DNA of 32,974 nucleotides from Virgibacillus senegalensis (GCF_000821245.2 NZ_LN611425.1:558812-591785); one strand, 5' to 3'. Shown: positions 1 through 8,590, counted from the stretch's first letter. Translations and numbers: made by a program. The notes: generated by a model from the letters alone, not told the origin.

Positions 1-399
1 GCGAAAGAGGAATTATTTAATAATACGTTTTTAAACGGGTTGTTGACGAGGCTTCATGCTTTTCCGATCAAACGCGGAATGAAGGACCGGAACGCGTTGC
101 GCCAGGCTTTGAAAATACTGGAGGAAGGCAATACCCTTGGTCTTTTTCCGGAAGGGACTAGAAATAAGACCGGTGAAGTCGGAGAGGGATTGGCCGGAGC
201 GGGTTTTTTTGCCCTCCGTTCCCAGGCATATATCGTCCCGTGTGCGATTATCGGACCTTATAAGCCGTTTAAACAATTAAAAGTTGTTTACGGAAAGCCG
301 ATTGAAATGGAACAATATCGGGAAAACAAGATATCAGCAAAGGATGTTACCCAAGTGATCATGCAGGAGATCCAAAAACTGATTGATGAAAATCGGTAA
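1..399 (+). CDS. plsC: 1-acyl-sn-glycerol-3-phosphate acyltransferase, 3' part
   Basis: Only the C-terminal part is in the window; the frame is open from base 1 and ends at TAA 397-399, giving about 132 residues. The segment FPEGTR (bases 145-162) is the EGTR block of the PlsC/LPLAT acyltransferase family, which binds the phosphate of the acceptor lysophosphatidate. The more N-terminal catalytic HX4D motif lies before the window. The protein should transfer an acyl group to the sn-2 position at the inner face of the membrane, giving phosphatidic acid. The neighbour downstream is the S1-domain gene, the same order as in B. subtilis. The TTG at base 40 is an internal codon and not the start, because the reading frame continues upstream of it. 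Confidence 0.9.
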   Translation, partial: AKEELFNNTFLNGLLTRLHAFPIKRGMKDRNALRQALKILEEGNTLGLFPEGTRNKTGEVGEGLAGAGFFALRSQAYIVPCAIIGPYKPFKQLKVVYGKPIEMEQYRENKISAKDVTQVIMQEIQKLIDENR

Positions 400-501
400 G
401 TGCTCACTGCCTATCGCTTGACAAAAATGGGTAAATATTAGAAGTTAGAAAAAAGGCATTTCATAAGATTGGTTGTGTCGGAAATTGAAGGAGGTCTCTT
501 T

Positions 502-1641
502 ATGGATGAAATGAACAATGAATTTTCAGATTTACAACAGCTATCTACCGGTGATCAGGTGACAGGAAAGGTAGTTAAAGTAGAAGAAAAACAAGTGCTC
601 GTTGACATCGGTTATAAAGTGGAAGGGATTGTACCTATCAGTGAGCTTTCCAGCCTGCACGTAGAAAAAGCTTCCGATGTAGTAAAGGAAGGCGAAGAAC
701 TGACACTTCAAGTGAAAAAAGTGGAAGACGATGAAGTCGTTCTTTCCAAACGTGCTGTCGATGCAGATAAAGCTTGGGAAGATTTAGAAGAAAAATTTAA
801 TAGTGGTGAAATCTTCGAGGCAGAAGTAAAAGATGTCGTAAAGGGTGGCTTAGTGGTCGATGTCGGACTGCGTGGCTTTATCCCGGCTTCTCTTGTAGAA
901 ACCTATTATGTTGAAGATTTTGCAGATTACAAAAATAAAACATTAAGCTTAAAAGTGGTAGAGCTGGACCGTGAACAAAACAGGGTCATTCTTTCTCATC
1001 GTGCTGTCTCTGAAGCGGAACAGGCCAGCCGTAAGCAGGAAGTACTCCAATCACTTGAAGAAGGACAGGTGTTGGAAGGTACTGTTCAAAGGCTTACCGA
1101 TTTCGGGGTTTTTGTAGATATTGGCGGCATAGACGGTTTGGTACACATCTCCCAATTATCCTACCAGCATGTAGAGAAAGCATCTGACGTAGTAGAAGAA
1201 GGACAAAAAATCAACGTTAAAGTACTTTCGGTGGATAGAGACAATGAACGCATTTCTTTATCCTTAAAAGAAACATTGCCAGGGCCTTGGGATGGTGTTG
1301 AAGAGAAAGTACAGCCTGGTTCTGTTGTGGAAGGTACGGTTAAACGTCTGGTGAACTTCGGTGCGTTTGTCGAAGTTTTCCCAGGAGTTGAAGGACTTGT
1401 TCATATTTCCCAAATTTCCAACCAGCATATCGGTACTCCACAGGAAGTGTTGGATGTTGGGCAAGAAGTACAAGTGAAAGTGTTGGATGTGAATGAACAA
1501 GATCAGCGCATGTCCTTAAGTATTAAAGAACTGGAGCGCGATCAAGATCAGGCTGAACTCAAACAGTATGAAAAAGAAGAAGATCATTCCGGTTTTCAGT
1601 TAGGTGATATGATCGGGGATAAGCTCGATAAGTATAAGTGA
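502..1641 (+). CDS. rpsA: S1 RNA-binding domain protein (30S ribosomal protein S1 homolog, YpfD)
   Basis: The 379-residue product contains four S1 (OB-fold) RNA-binding domains, at roughly residues 16-84, 101-167, 186-256 and 270-341. Domains 3 and 4 carry the typical FGVFV/FGAFV and GLVHISQ signatures. The length is close to B. subtilis YpfD (382 residues). Gram-positive S1 homologs have fewer domains than the six of E. coli S1 and are not tightly ribosome-bound, so a role in mRNA binding is likely but its exact job is inferred. I chose ATG 502 because a strong GAAGGAGGT site (487-495) precedes it by about 6 bases; the TTG at 469 in the same frame has no such site. The C-terminal tail is highly charged. 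Confidence 0.93.
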   Translation: MDEMNNEFSDLQQLSTGDQVTGKVVKVEEKQVLVDIGYKVEGIVPISELSSLHVEKASDVVKEGEELTLQVKKVEDDEVVLSKRAVDADKAWEDLEEKFNSGEIFEAEVKDVVKGGLVVDVGLRGFIPASLVETYYVEDFADYKNKTLSLKVVELDREQNRVILSHRAVSEAEQASRKQEVLQSLEEGQVLEGTVQRLTDFGVFVDIGGIDGLVHISQLSYQHVEKASDVVEEGQKINVKVLSVDRDNERISLSLKETLPGPWDGVEEKVQPGSVVEGTVKRLVNFGAFVEVFPGVEGLVHISQISNQHIGTPQEVLDVGQEVQVKVLDVNEQDQRMSLSIKELERDQDQAELKQYEKEEDHSGFQLGDMIGDKLDKYK

Positions 1642-1653
1642 TGGTGAAAACGG

Positions 1654-2694
1654 ATGAACAGAAAACAAAGAAAATTAGAGCATATCAAATATGCCATTGA
1701 ATCCAATCGCGAGGGCTGGAGTCCTTTTGATGATATGGAAATAGTCCATCAAAGTGTCACTTCTCTCCATTGGGAAGATATCGATCTTCATACTAATGTG
1801 GGCGGACTTGCTTTAAGTTCGCCCCTTTTTGTTAATGCCATGACTGGTGGAGGTGGCAGCAAAACGGAAAAAATCAACGCCCAGTTAGCTGCAGCTGCAG
1901 CTGAATCGGGTATTGGCATGTCAGTCGGTTCCCAAATGTCGGCCTTGAAAGATGCGGAAGAAGAACCTTCCTATCGAATTGTCCGAAAAGAAAATCCTAA
2001 TGGTATTGTTTTCGCTAATATAGGAAGCGAGGCGACATTAAAGCAAGCTCAACGTGCGGTGGATATGCTGGAAGCAGATGCACTGCAAATCCATTTAAAT
2101 GTATTGCAGGAGCTAATCATGCCCGAAGGCGACAGAGATTTCCGACAAATGGAAAAACGTGTCGAAGCAATCGTACAAAACATTCCGGTTCCAGTAGTTG
2201 TTAAGGAAGTAGGACACGGTTTATCGAAAGAGACAGCAATCCGGTTACATGAGCTAGGGGTTACATACTTAGATGCAGCGGGAATGGGGGGGACCAATTT
2301 CTCCAAGGTTGAAAACCGCAGAAGGAAGGACCCCTTATCCGTTTTTGATAATTGGGGAATTCCGACGCCTGCATCCGTTAAAGAAATAAAGGCAGCTTTG
2401 CCGGAAGCTCATGTACTTGCTTCCGGTGGTATTAGAAATGGGATGGATGGTGCTAAATCTTTGATCTTGGGTGCTGAAGCATTTGGAATGGCTGGAAGTT
2501 TGCTTAAGATACTTCTTGAAGATGGGGTGGATTCCCTGGTGGGACGAATTGCTTCCATCCATCATGAATTAAAGATCGTCATGCTCTTGCTTGAATGTAG
2601 ACAACCTGCACAATTGGCGGGTAAACCGTATGTGGTCTCTGGACATTTAAAAGATTGGTTTGAACAAAGAGTGGATCAAAACCGGAATTCATAA
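1654..2694 (+). CDS. fni: Type II isopentenyl-diphosphate delta-isomerase (FMN-dependent)
   Basis: The 346-residue protein matches the type II IDI family in length (B. subtilis Fni 349). It interconverts isopentenyl and dimethylallyl diphosphate in the cytosol using reduced FMN and Mg2+, supplying the prenyl chain of menaquinone and undecaprenyl phosphate. Visible family features are the N-terminal RKLEHI segment, the FVNAMTGGGG loop, the IGSEATL stretch, the LQIHLNVLQEL strand, VVKEVGHG, and the glycine-rich ASGGIRNGMD phosphate-binding region near the C-terminus. It starts 12 bases after rpsA with only a weak ribosome-binding site, suggesting co-transcription. Its last codons form the left arm of the terminator that follows. 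It links functionally to hepS/hepT further downstream. Confidence 0.94.
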   Translation: MNRKQRKLEHIKYAIESNREGWSPFDDMEIVHQSVTSLHWEDIDLHTNVGGLALSSPLFVNAMTGGGGSKTEKINAQLAAAAAESGIGMSVGSQMSALKDAEEEPSYRIVRKENPNGIVFANIGSEATLKQAQRAVDMLEADALQIHLNVLQELIMPEGDRDFRQMEKRVEAIVQNIPVPVVVKEVGHGLSKETAIRLHELGVTYLDAAGMGGTNFSKVENRRRKDPLSVFDNWGIPTPASVKEIKAALPEAHVLASGGIRNGMDGAKSLILGAEAFGMAGSLLKILLEDGVDSLVGRIASIHHELKIVMLLLECRQPAQLAGKPYVVSGHLKDWFEQRVDQNRNS

Positions 2695-2710
2695 AGAATT
2701 CCGGTTTTTT
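2678..2710 (+). terminator. Intrinsic terminator overlapping the end of fni
   Basis: A perfect hairpin has arms AAAACCGGAATTC (2678-2690) and GAATTCCGGTTTT (2696-2708), a 5-base loop (2691-2695) and a run of T to 2710. The fni stop codon TAA (2692-2694) sits in the loop, so the terminator is built into the coding end. Confidence 0.92.
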
Positions 2711-2733
2711 ATGGTTCGGAGTAATTTATCGGG

Positions 2734-2761
2734 TTTAGAACCGCTATTGGAAAGCTATAAT
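2734..2761 (+). promoter_or_regulatory. Candidate SigA-type promoter for the yphA-yphB group
   Basis: A TTTAGA -35-like element (2734-2739) is followed by 16 bases and a perfect TATAAT -10 (2756-2761). It lies between the fni terminator and the yphA-like start. The -35 matches consensus at 4 of 6 positions, so the call rests mainly on the -10. Confidence 0.5.
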
Positions 2762-2781
2762 GCTAATGGAAGGTGAAGCCC

Positions 2782-3390
2782 GTGGATGGTTTGTTGTTTT
2801 ATTGGATTTGCTGGTTGTTATGGACAGCAGCTACTTTCTTATTTAAAAAGAATAAAACTAGATTTTATCTTTCTTTTGTCATTCTTTTGCTATTAAGTTG
2901 TTCGAATACTGAGGTATTGGTTTGCAATCTTCAGGTGAATCTGGCAGTCATTGTTTCCTTTTTGTCCGGAATTATTTATTTGGCAAAGAAAAAAGAATGG
3001 ATTCTGTTATTGTTTGGCAGCTTGTGTATGACCTTTTGTTACGTCGGAATTCTGCTTTGGGAGTTGATCAGCCCGATTTGGCTCTTTGTTCCCCGTCTGT
3101 TAATGATTCCCCTTATAGCGGTTATCCTGCTTTTGTTTCTCGCTGACAACTTGATCGATAAGTGTTTGGTTTGGAGCCTTGGTATCACAAGCGGCGAAAT
3201 CCTTCATGGATTTATCATGAACAGCTATGGGTTCCATACTTCGATTGGGGAGCTTGCATTTTTTGATTTGTTGTTCGGAGGTATAGCTTTGCAAATTCTA
3301 CTCAAACTAGTTCTAGTGACAAAATATAAATTGGATACTCTAGCCCAAACCATTGAAAGAAAGCTAAAGATGAGGTGGAACCATGAATGA
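2782..3390 (+). CDS. yphA: YphA-like multi-pass membrane protein
   Basis: The 202-residue product is almost entirely hydrophobic, with about six predicted membrane segments and a basic tail (IERKLKMRWNHE). Position between fni and the YIEGIA-domain gene, size and topology match B. subtilis YphA (about 199 residues). Its molecular function is not established, and sequence conservation in such proteins is too weak for me to confirm orthology by eye. I prefer the GTG at 2782 because GGAAGGTG (2768-2775) lies 6 bases before it; the GTG at 2773 overlaps that site. Its end overlaps the next gene by 8 bases, which points to translational coupling. Confidence 0.75.
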   Translation: MDGLLFYWICWLLWTAATFLFKKNKTRFYLSFVILLLLSCSNTEVLVCNLQVNLAVIVSFLSGIIYLAKKKEWILLLFGSLCMTFCYVGILLWELISPIWLFVPRLLMIPLIAVILLLFLADNLIDKCLVWSLGITSGEILHGFIMNSYGFHTSIGELAFFDLLFGGIALQILLKLVLVTKYKLDTLAQTIERKLKMRWNHE

Positions 3391-4279
3391 GTACACTTAC
3401 CCAATTTTATTTGGCGTAGTGGTCGGGACCATTGCCAGACTAGTTATGCTCCGTACAGATTACAGACAATACCCGACTTATTTGCACGGCAAGGTCATCC
3501 ACATTTCCTTAGGATTTATCGCTGCTTCACTTGGTACTGTGGCCGTTCCTGCCATTATGGAGAAGGAATTCACTGCAGTCACTTTCCTCACGATTGCTGC
3601 TTCCCAATTCCGTGAAGTGCGGAACATGGAACGAAATACATTGACAGAATTGGACGCTTACGAACTGGTCCCCCGGGGAAATACATATATAGAAGGAATA
3701 GCAGTTGCGTTTGAAGGAAGAAATTATTTAGTGATTTTCACGGCATTTATCGCTACACTTTCTTATTTAGTATGGAATGTCTGGATTGCCATTGTCATTT
3801 CGCTAATTTGTTATTTAATGATAAGAAAGTTCATGAGCGGGGCTACGCTGAAGGAATTGGTTAACATAGACCATCATGAAATCCATTTCGAAGGTGCCGG
3901 GCTGTATGTCGATAACATTTATATTATGAACATTGGCCTTCCAAAGCGGCAGGAAGAAATATTAAAATATGGAATGGGGTTCATTCTGACTCCAAAGAAT
4001 TTTAATGTCCGCTCGACTATAGCAAATTTGGGACAACGTCAGGCCATCCTTCACGATGTCTCGGTTTCTTTAGGCGTGTTTCGGGATTCCGGTACACCAG
4101 CGCTTGTACCATTGATTAAGCGGGATTTGGATGATGGCCGTATAGGCGTTTTTCTATTGCCGCAGGATAAGGATGTTGACAAGGCCAAAAGGATAATTGG
4201 TGCTGTTCCGGTTCTGGAAAACGCCATTCGAATGCCCTCTGAATCAAAAGCGAATAAAAAAGGGGGAGACAACGGATGA
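3383..4279 (+). CDS. yphB: YIEGIA-domain membrane protein (YphB-like)
   Basis: This 298-residue protein carries the name-giving YIEGIA motif at residues 102-107, within GNTYIEGIAVAFEGRNYLV. Hydrophobic segments occupy about residues 7-20, 40-60 and 118-148, followed by a soluble C-terminal domain of about 130 residues ending in a basic tail. The family is known from endospore formers and is located beside yphA and der, as here. Its function is unknown to me; a sporulation-envelope role is only an inference from distribution. The start ATG 3383 overlaps the end of yphA and is preceded by GAGGTGG. Its stop overlaps the start of the following small gene (ATGA at 4276-4279), so the three genes form a translationally coupled unit. 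Confidence 0.85.
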   Translation: MNEYTYPILFGVVVGTIARLVMLRTDYRQYPTYLHGKVIHISLGFIAASLGTVAVPAIMEKEFTAVTFLTIAASQFREVRNMERNTLTELDAYELVPRGNTYIEGIAVAFEGRNYLVIFTAFIATLSYLVWNVWIAIVISLICYLMIRKFMSGATLKELVNIDHHEIHFEGAGLYVDNIYIMNIGLPKRQEEILKYGMGFILTPKNFNVRSTIANLGQRQAILHDVSVSLGVFRDSGTPALVPLIKRDLDDGRIGVFLLPQDKDVDKAKRIIGAVPVLENAIRMPSESKANKKGGDNG

Positions 4280-4461
4280 AAATGGAAAAAGCAATTTTAG
4301 CCGTTATCACGATGAACAAACAAAAAATCGACGGTGGTGCTCCTATCTTTCTATGCGATACACAGGAAGAAATGGAAAAAGTAGCAGCCAATCTAGAAGC
4401 TATACTCGATGGAATAAGCCATGCGCTCAGTGATCAGTTGTATATCATTGTCAAACATTGA
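4276..4461 (+). CDS. Small YIEGIA-associated protein (capping subunit type)
   Basis: The 61-residue soluble protein begins MKMEKAILAVITMNKQKIDG and contains a short acidic helix region with the pattern EEMEKVAANLEAIL. Proteins of this size, start and location downstream of YIEGIA-domain genes are annotated in databases as a capping complex subunit for YIEGIA; I recall that name but cannot verify it here. It overlaps yphB through ATGA, with a GGGGGAGA ribosome-binding site inside the yphB end. The constant overlap suggests it is made in fixed ratio with YphB and may bind it. I see no catalytic motif. Confidence 0.8.
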   Translation: MKMEKAILAVITMNKQKIDGGAPIFLCDTQEEMEKVAANLEAILDGISHALSDQLYIIVKH

Positions 4462-4518
4462 TATGCAACTTTTTTGCATGACGGGAACGCGTGAAGGCTT
4501 ATAGTGTTCTAAAAAGCG

Positions 4519-4547
4519 TTGTTTAAAAATTCCTCTTTTGCTAAAAT
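4519..4547 (+). promoter_or_regulatory. SigA-type promoter of der
   Basis: A TTGTTT -35 (4519-4524), a 17-base spacer and a TAAAAT -10 (4542-4547), preceded by an extended TGC. It lies 70 bases before the der ATG and gives der its own transcript, separate from the yphAB unit. Confidence 0.65.
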
Positions 4548-4616
4548 AGAAAAGTTAGAGCCTTCGGTTTTAAACAAATGATAGAAGTTAAAGTAGAAAG
4601 AAAGGATGAACCTTTC

Positions 4617-5927
4617 ATGAGGAAATCAATTGTAGCAATAGTCGGCCGTCCGAATGTCGGAAAATCAACCATTTTCAACAGGTTGGTCGGAGAAAGAATA
4701 TCCATAGTCGAAGATATTCCCGGTGTAACCAGAGACCGCATCTATTCACAGGCGGAATGGCTGACGACGACATTTAATGTGATCGATACCGGAGGAATCG
4801 AGGTCGGTGATGAGCCACTCCTCGTTCAAATGCGCGAGCAGGCCGAAGTGGCCATCAATGAAGCGGACGTCATCATTTTTATGGTGAACGGCCGGGAAGG
4901 GATTACAGCAGCTGACGAGGAAGTGGCCAAGCTGTTGTTCAAGTCAAATAAACCTGTCGTCCTGGCAGTTAATAAGGTAGATAATCCGGAAATGCGCGAT
5001 CAAATTTATGAATTTTACTCGCTTGGGTTCGGGGAACCGTTTCCGATTTCCGGAACGCACGGACTAGGTCTGGGTGATATGTTGGATGAAGTGGTGAAAC
5101 ACTTCCCTGAACTTGAACAGACGGAGGATGACGATCTAACCATTCATTTCAGTCTGATCGGACGTCCGAATGTGGGCAAGTCCTCCTTGGTGAATGCCTT
5201 GCTAAACCAAGAACGGGTTATTGTAAGTGACATTGCCGGAACTACCCGGGATGCCGTCGATACACCATTTACAAAGGATGGAAGAGATTATGTGATCATC
5301 GATACTGCTGGTATGCGAAAACGCGGTAAAATTTATGAAACGACTGAAAAGTACAGCATTCTACGTGCATTGAAAGCAATAGAACGTTCCGATGTAGTAT
5401 TGACCTTGATCGATGCGGAAACGGGTATCATTGAACAGGATAAAAAAATTGCCGGTTATGCCCATGAAGCCGGGAAAGCTGTCGTCATTGTCGTCAATAA
5501 GTGGGATACAGTTGAGAAGAGCGAGAAGGCAATGAAGGAATTTGAAGATCAAATCAGGGCCCACTTCCAATTTCTTGACTATGCACCGATCGTGTTCTTA
5601 TCGGCAAAAACGAAAAAACGGATTCATACTTTGCTGCCACAAGTATTGGAAGCTAGCGAAAACCATGCCAAGCGCGTGGAAACAAACGTATTGAATGATG
5701 TCATCATGGATGCGCTGGCAATGAATCCAACACCGACTGTTAAAGGACAACGGTTGAAAATATTGTATGCGACCCAAGTCTCTGTGAAACCGCCGAGTTT
5801 CGTAGTGTTTGTAAACGATCCGGAATTAATGCATTTCTCTTATGAGCGTTTTTTGGAAAATAGAATAAGGGAGGCCTTTGGTTTTGAAGGCACCCCAATC
5901 AAGATTTTTGCAAGACGCAGAAAATAA
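4617..5927 (+). CDS. der: Ribosome-assembly GTPase Der (EngA)
   Basis: The 436-residue protein, the same length as B. subtilis Der, has two tandem GTPase domains and a C-terminal KH-like domain. P-loops GRPNVGKST (residues 10-18) and GRPNVGKSS (182-190) are followed by DTGG/DTAG G3 motifs and NKVD/NKWD G4 motifs. Der acts late in 50S subunit maturation and is essential in most bacteria. I chose ATG 4617 over an in-frame ATG at 4578 because AAGGATGA precedes it at good spacing and the product then starts [12 protein letters not shown], like the family. The basic end (FARRRK) is typical. gpsA follows 13 bases later and probably shares the transcript. Confidence 0.97.
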   Translation: MRKSIVAIVGRPNVGKSTIFNRLVGERISIVEDIPGVTRDRIYSQAEWLTTTFNVIDTGGIEVGDEPLLVQMREQAEVAINEADVIIFMVNGREGITAADEEVAKLLFKSNKPVVLAVNKVDNPEMRDQIYEFYSLGFGEPFPISGTHGLGLGDMLDEVVKHFPELEQTEDDDLTIHFSLIGRPNVGKSSLVNALLNQERVIVSDIAGTTRDAVDTPFTKDGRDYVIIDTAGMRKRGKIYETTEKYSILRALKAIERSDVVLTLIDAETGIIEQDKKIAGYAHEAGKAVVIVVNKWDTVEKSEKAMKEFEDQIRAHFQFLDYAPIVFLSAKTKKRIHTLLPQVLEASENHAKRVETNVLNDVIMDALAMNPTPTVKGQRLKILYATQVSVKPPSFVVFVNDPELMHFSYERFLENRIREAFGFEGTPIKIFARRRK

Positions 5928-5940
5928 AGGAGGAGATTCC

Positions 5941-6981
5941 GTGGAAAAAATTGCAGTATTAGGTGCGGGTAGCTGGGGGACAGCTCTAGCGATGGTGCTG
6001 GCCGATAATGATCATGATGTACGCTTGTGGTCTCATAAAAAAAGCCATGCAGCTGCTATCAATGAAACTCGTCAAAATGAACGTTATTTGCCGGGGGTCC
6101 ATTTGCCGAATGGCATTACTGCATTCCATGACTTAGCTGAGGCAGTAAGTGGTGTCTCGACTGTTTTATTGGTAGTCCCCACCAAAGCTATAAGAGAAGT
6201 TTGCAGAGAACTGAATAACGTACTGGAACAACAGGTTACCCTGGTGCATGGAACGAAAGGGATTGAACCGGGCAGTTTTAAACGGGTTTCAGAGATGATC
6301 GATGAGGAATTGTCTCCTCAGTTATACGATAAAGTCGTCGTTTTGTCCGGACCAAGCCACGCAGAAGAAGTAAGTCAAAGACAACCGACGACATTGACAG
6401 CATCTTCTGAAAACCTTGAAGAAGCAAAAAAGATTCAAGATTTGTTTATAAATGGTAATTTGAGGGTTTATACGAGCCCTGATATGATCGGTGTGGAACT
6501 GGGGGGAGCTTTGAAAAACATTATCGCTCTCGGTGCCGGCATTTCGGATGGCCTAGGTTATGGTGACAATGCAAAAGCGGCTTTGATCACACGGGGGCTT
6601 GCCGAAATTGCAAGACTCGGTACATCTATGGGAGCCAATCCCCTTACTTTTCTCGGCTTGACTGGTGTAGGAGATTTAATCGTCACTTGTACAAGTGTAC
6701 ACAGCAGAAACTGGAAAGCAGGAAACTTGTTAGGAAAGGGAAAAAAGCTGGATGATGTACTGGAGCATATGGGAATGGTAGTCGAGGGAGTACGGACAAC
6801 TCAGGCCGCGCATCAGCTTGCCCATACTCAACAAATCGATATGCCAATTACGGATGGACTTTTCCGTATTCTATTTGAAGATGCTTTTCCAAAAGATGTG
6901 GTGGATCAATTAATGAAGCGGAACAGGCGTCAAGAGATGGATGATCTGTCGGTAATTCTGAATAATCGTTTTACTGGTTAA
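5941..6981 (+). CDS. gpsA: NAD(P)H-dependent glycerol-3-phosphate dehydrogenase
   Basis: The 346-residue enzyme reduces dihydroxyacetone phosphate to sn-glycerol 3-phosphate in the cytosol, the entry to phospholipid synthesis. The N-terminal Rossmann motif GAGSWGTA (about residues 8-15) binds NAD(P)H, LSGPSHAEEV is the family signature, and K192 in GGALKNIIA is the catalytic lysine. The GTG at 5941 has a near-perfect AAAGGAGGA site (5926-5934), which begins inside the der stop codon; an earlier in-frame start inside der would add a non-conserved leader. The pairing der-gpsA is conserved in Bacillaceae. It links functionally to plsC at the window start. Confidence 0.96.
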   Translation: MEKIAVLGAGSWGTALAMVLADNDHDVRLWSHKKSHAAAINETRQNERYLPGVHLPNGITAFHDLAEAVSGVSTVLLVVPTKAIREVCRELNNVLEQQVTLVHGTKGIEPGSFKRVSEMIDEELSPQLYDKVVVLSGPSHAEEVSQRQPTTLTASSENLEEAKKIQDLFINGNLRVYTSPDMIGVELGGALKNIIALGAGISDGLGYGDNAKAALITRGLAEIARLGTSMGANPLTFLGLTGVGDLIVTCTSVHSRNWKAGNLLGKGKKLDDVLEHMGMVVEGVRTTQAAHQLAHTQQIDMPITDGLFRILFEDAFPKDVVDQLMKRNRRQEMDDLSVILNNRFTG

Positions 6982-6982
6982 C

Positions 6983-7009
6983 ACGCCGCTCCACCCCTTG
7001 CATATAATG
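6983..7009 (+). promoter_or_regulatory. Candidate SigK-type sporulation promoter
   Basis: AC (6983-6984), 16 bases, then CATATAATG (7001-7009), one base off the SigK -10 pattern CATANNNTA. It sits just after the gpsA stop and before a SpoVIF-like gene. Such short motifs occur easily by chance. Confidence 0.3.
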
Positions 7010-7039
7010 TTGGGAAGACCATGGCAAGGAGGAATGGAC

Positions 7040-7300
7040 GTGAGCGACTTTCAGAAAAATATGTTTGACCAGATTCAAAAAAACTCGAATATTAAGCCTG
7101 ACCAAATTTTCAAAGTAGCTGAATCCGTTAAAAATGCTGACTTCTCTGATGAGAAAACGGTGCGCAGGCTGGTTAAACAGTTAGCCAAGATGGCAGATAA
7201 GCCGATTTCGAAAGAAAAAGAAGATAAAATCGTTGAGTCGATTACAGGCAATAAGATGCCAGCAGACATGAACTCGCTGGGCAAGCTGTTTAAAAAATAG
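7040..7300 (+). CDS. Stage VI sporulation protein F-like protein
   Basis: The 86-residue product begins MSDFQKNMFDQIQKN and is rich in lysine, with no membrane segment or signal peptide. Length and composition fit the SpoVIF family (B. subtilis SpoVIF/YjcC, about 88 residues), small proteins linked to late coat assembly; the repeated DxIFKVAESV..ADFSDEKTVRRLVKQLA..A layout is the basis for the call. I recognise the family from memory and have not aligned it. GTG 7040 is chosen because AAGGAGGA (7026-7033) lies 6 bases upstream, while the ATG at 7034 touches that site. A strong terminator follows about 100 bases downstream. Confidence 0.75.
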   Translation: MSDFQKNMFDQIQKNSNIKPDQIFKVAESVKNADFSDEKTVRRLVKQLAKMADKPISKEKEDKIVESITGNKMPADMNSLGKLFKK

Positions 7301-7402
7301 CAGATACTTGGGCAAAGTGATGATACAAAGTGGATAAGGCTCGCATAATATAAATCGCACAAGCATTCATTTTAGAGCCGCAATGGGTATTATTTAGTCG
7401 TA

Positions 7403-7440
7403 CCGAGGTAGATTTTGCCCCTTCTACCTCGGGTTTTTTT
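7403..7440 (+). terminator. Intrinsic terminator after the SpoVIF-like gene
   Basis: Perfect 10-bp stem CCGAGGTAGA (7403-7412) / TCTACCTCGG (7423-7432) with a 10-base loop, followed by GTTTTTTT. The surrounding gap 7301-7572 otherwise holds only the promoter of the next gene. Confidence 0.92.
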
Positions 7441-7513
7441 GTTTTCATTCAGGCGAGCGTGCATGGTTCCTGACGAAAATTTGTTGTTTTACATAACTGT
7501 TGAAAATGGATTA

Positions 7514-7522
7514 TGTTATAAT
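7514..7522 (+). promoter_or_regulatory. Extended -10 promoter before the small membrane protein gene
   Basis: TGTTATAAT is a perfect -10 (7517-7522) with the extended TGN element. The matching -35 position shows no good hexamer, so activity would rest on the extended -10. Confidence 0.55.
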
Positions 7523-7572
7523 ATCTAATGCAATTAAGAGCTTGTCCGATTGAACCCAAAGGAGTGAAAAAA

Positions 7573-7770
7573 ATGTCAGAATCCATGTTGAATATGTATA
7601 TTTCCTTCGGTGGAATTATCTTTTTATTTTTGGCAATTGGATTAATTTTATTTAGCAGATACAAATTAAGCGGTTTTTTAGCTGGCATTGTGGCATGTTT
7701 CGCTTACATATTTTTAGTTGTCGGCGGATTAATCATTTTTTATATCGTCTTCAGCGGGCCGACGGGCTAA
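7573..7770 (+). CDS. yphE: DUF2768-type small membrane protein (YphE-like)
   Basis: The 65-residue protein has two hydrophobic segments (about residues 9-27 and 33-57) separated by the short positive loop SRYKLSG, so it should span the membrane twice. Size and position between gpsA and yphF match YphE of B. subtilis, which I recall as a DUF2768 member; the function is unknown. ATG 7573 is selected by the ribosome-binding site AAAGGAGTGA ending 6 bases before it; the upstream ATG at 7528 would add 15 non-conserved residues and has no site. The gene ends 70 bases before the lipoprotein gene. Confidence 0.8.
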   Translation: MSESMLNMYISFGGIIFLFLAIGLILFSRYKLSGFLAGIVACFAYIFLVVGGLIIFYIVFSGPTG

Positions 7771-7840
7771 TGGGAATATTTCGCAAAGAGAACGCAGGGA
7801 TGCTGAAGGCTAGCGTTTTGCTTTTTAGGAGGATTTATCA

Positions 7841-8572
7841 ATGAAATGGCTCACGTCTGTAGGATTTATGTTGATGGCGGTTTTGTTAAGCGGCTGCTTG
7901 TATCCGAATGATCAATTATCTAAAAATCAGGTACCGAATGAAGTGCAACTTCAAACAATTCAGCAGGCAGTCACCCAATATAGAGAAGATAACCAAGGTC
8001 TCGTCCCGATAAAGACGAAACCGAATGATACCCCGGTATTTCAAAAATATTTGCTTGATTTTACAACACTGAAACAAGGCGGTTACATTTCAAGTATTCC
8101 GGGGACCGCTTTTGAAAACGGAGGCATTTACCAATATGTTTTGGTTGACCCAGAGGAAAATCCTCAGGTCAAATTGATCGATTTGCGGATTGCCCAAGAA
8201 ATACGGACGGTGATGCGTGCAATCGATTTATACCGTGATGAACATCTTTATCCACCCTTTGGTGAACAGATAGCTGACGGAGTATATAAGATTAATTATG
8301 ATAAAATTGGATTCGATGAAAAGCCGCAAATTCAGAGCCCCTATTCTCAGAAAAACCTTTCACTGGTAATGGATGTCCAGGGTCAAGCCTATGTCGATTA
8401 CCGCCCGGACTTGTACGAAGCGATTCAGTCGTATGATCACAGCTTTAAAACCGGGGATGATATCCGGTTTATTCTGTCAGAAAATACTCCGTTTGCACCG
8501 GCTTACTCGCTGCCTTACACGATTGAAGGGGAAGAGCCGGTGTTTGCAAAGGAATTAAGAAATGAGGAGTAA
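7841..8572 (+). CDS. yphF: YphF-like lipoprotein
   Basis: The 243-residue product starts MKWLTSVGFMLMAVLLSGC, a lipoprotein signal peptide with lipobox LSGC; Cys19 would be lipidated by Lgt and cleaved by LspA, leaving the protein on the outer face of the cytoplasmic membrane. Length and position agree with B. subtilis YphF (244 residues), whose function is unknown. Visible features after the signal are a region predicted to be mixed alpha/beta, with YREDNQG and DLYRDEHLYPPFG repeated in similar style, hinting at an internal duplication of a helix. ATG 7841 follows TAGGAGGA at ideal distance. It lies just before spoIVA, which favours a sporulation or envelope role. Confidence 0.85.
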   Translation: MKWLTSVGFMLMAVLLSGCLYPNDQLSKNQVPNEVQLQTIQQAVTQYREDNQGLVPIKTKPNDTPVFQKYLLDFTTLKQGGYISSIPGTAFENGGIYQYVLVDPEENPQVKLIDLRIAQEIRTVMRAIDLYRDEHLYPPFGEQIADGVYKINYDKIGFDEKPQIQSPYSQKNLSLVMDVQGQAYVDYRPDLYEAIQSYDHSFKTGDDIRFILSENTPFAPAYSLPYTIEGEEPVFAKELRNEE

Positions 8573-8590
8573 AATACTTCTGAATACTTT

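Noticed and set aside
418-446. Perfect TTGACA hexamer before rpsA as a promoter
   Set aside because: No acceptable -10 at 16-18 bases (the position reads GAAGTT); rpsA may still be read from plsC, so I did not call it.
4462-4480. ATGCAA/TTGCAT palindrome after the YIEGIA partner gene as a terminator
   Set aside because: The stem is only six A/T-rich pairs and the T run lies inside the loop rather than after it.
7784-7827. Hairpin between yphE and yphF as a terminator
   Set aside because: Only about five solid pairs (AACGC/GCGTT) with a long loop; too weak to claim.
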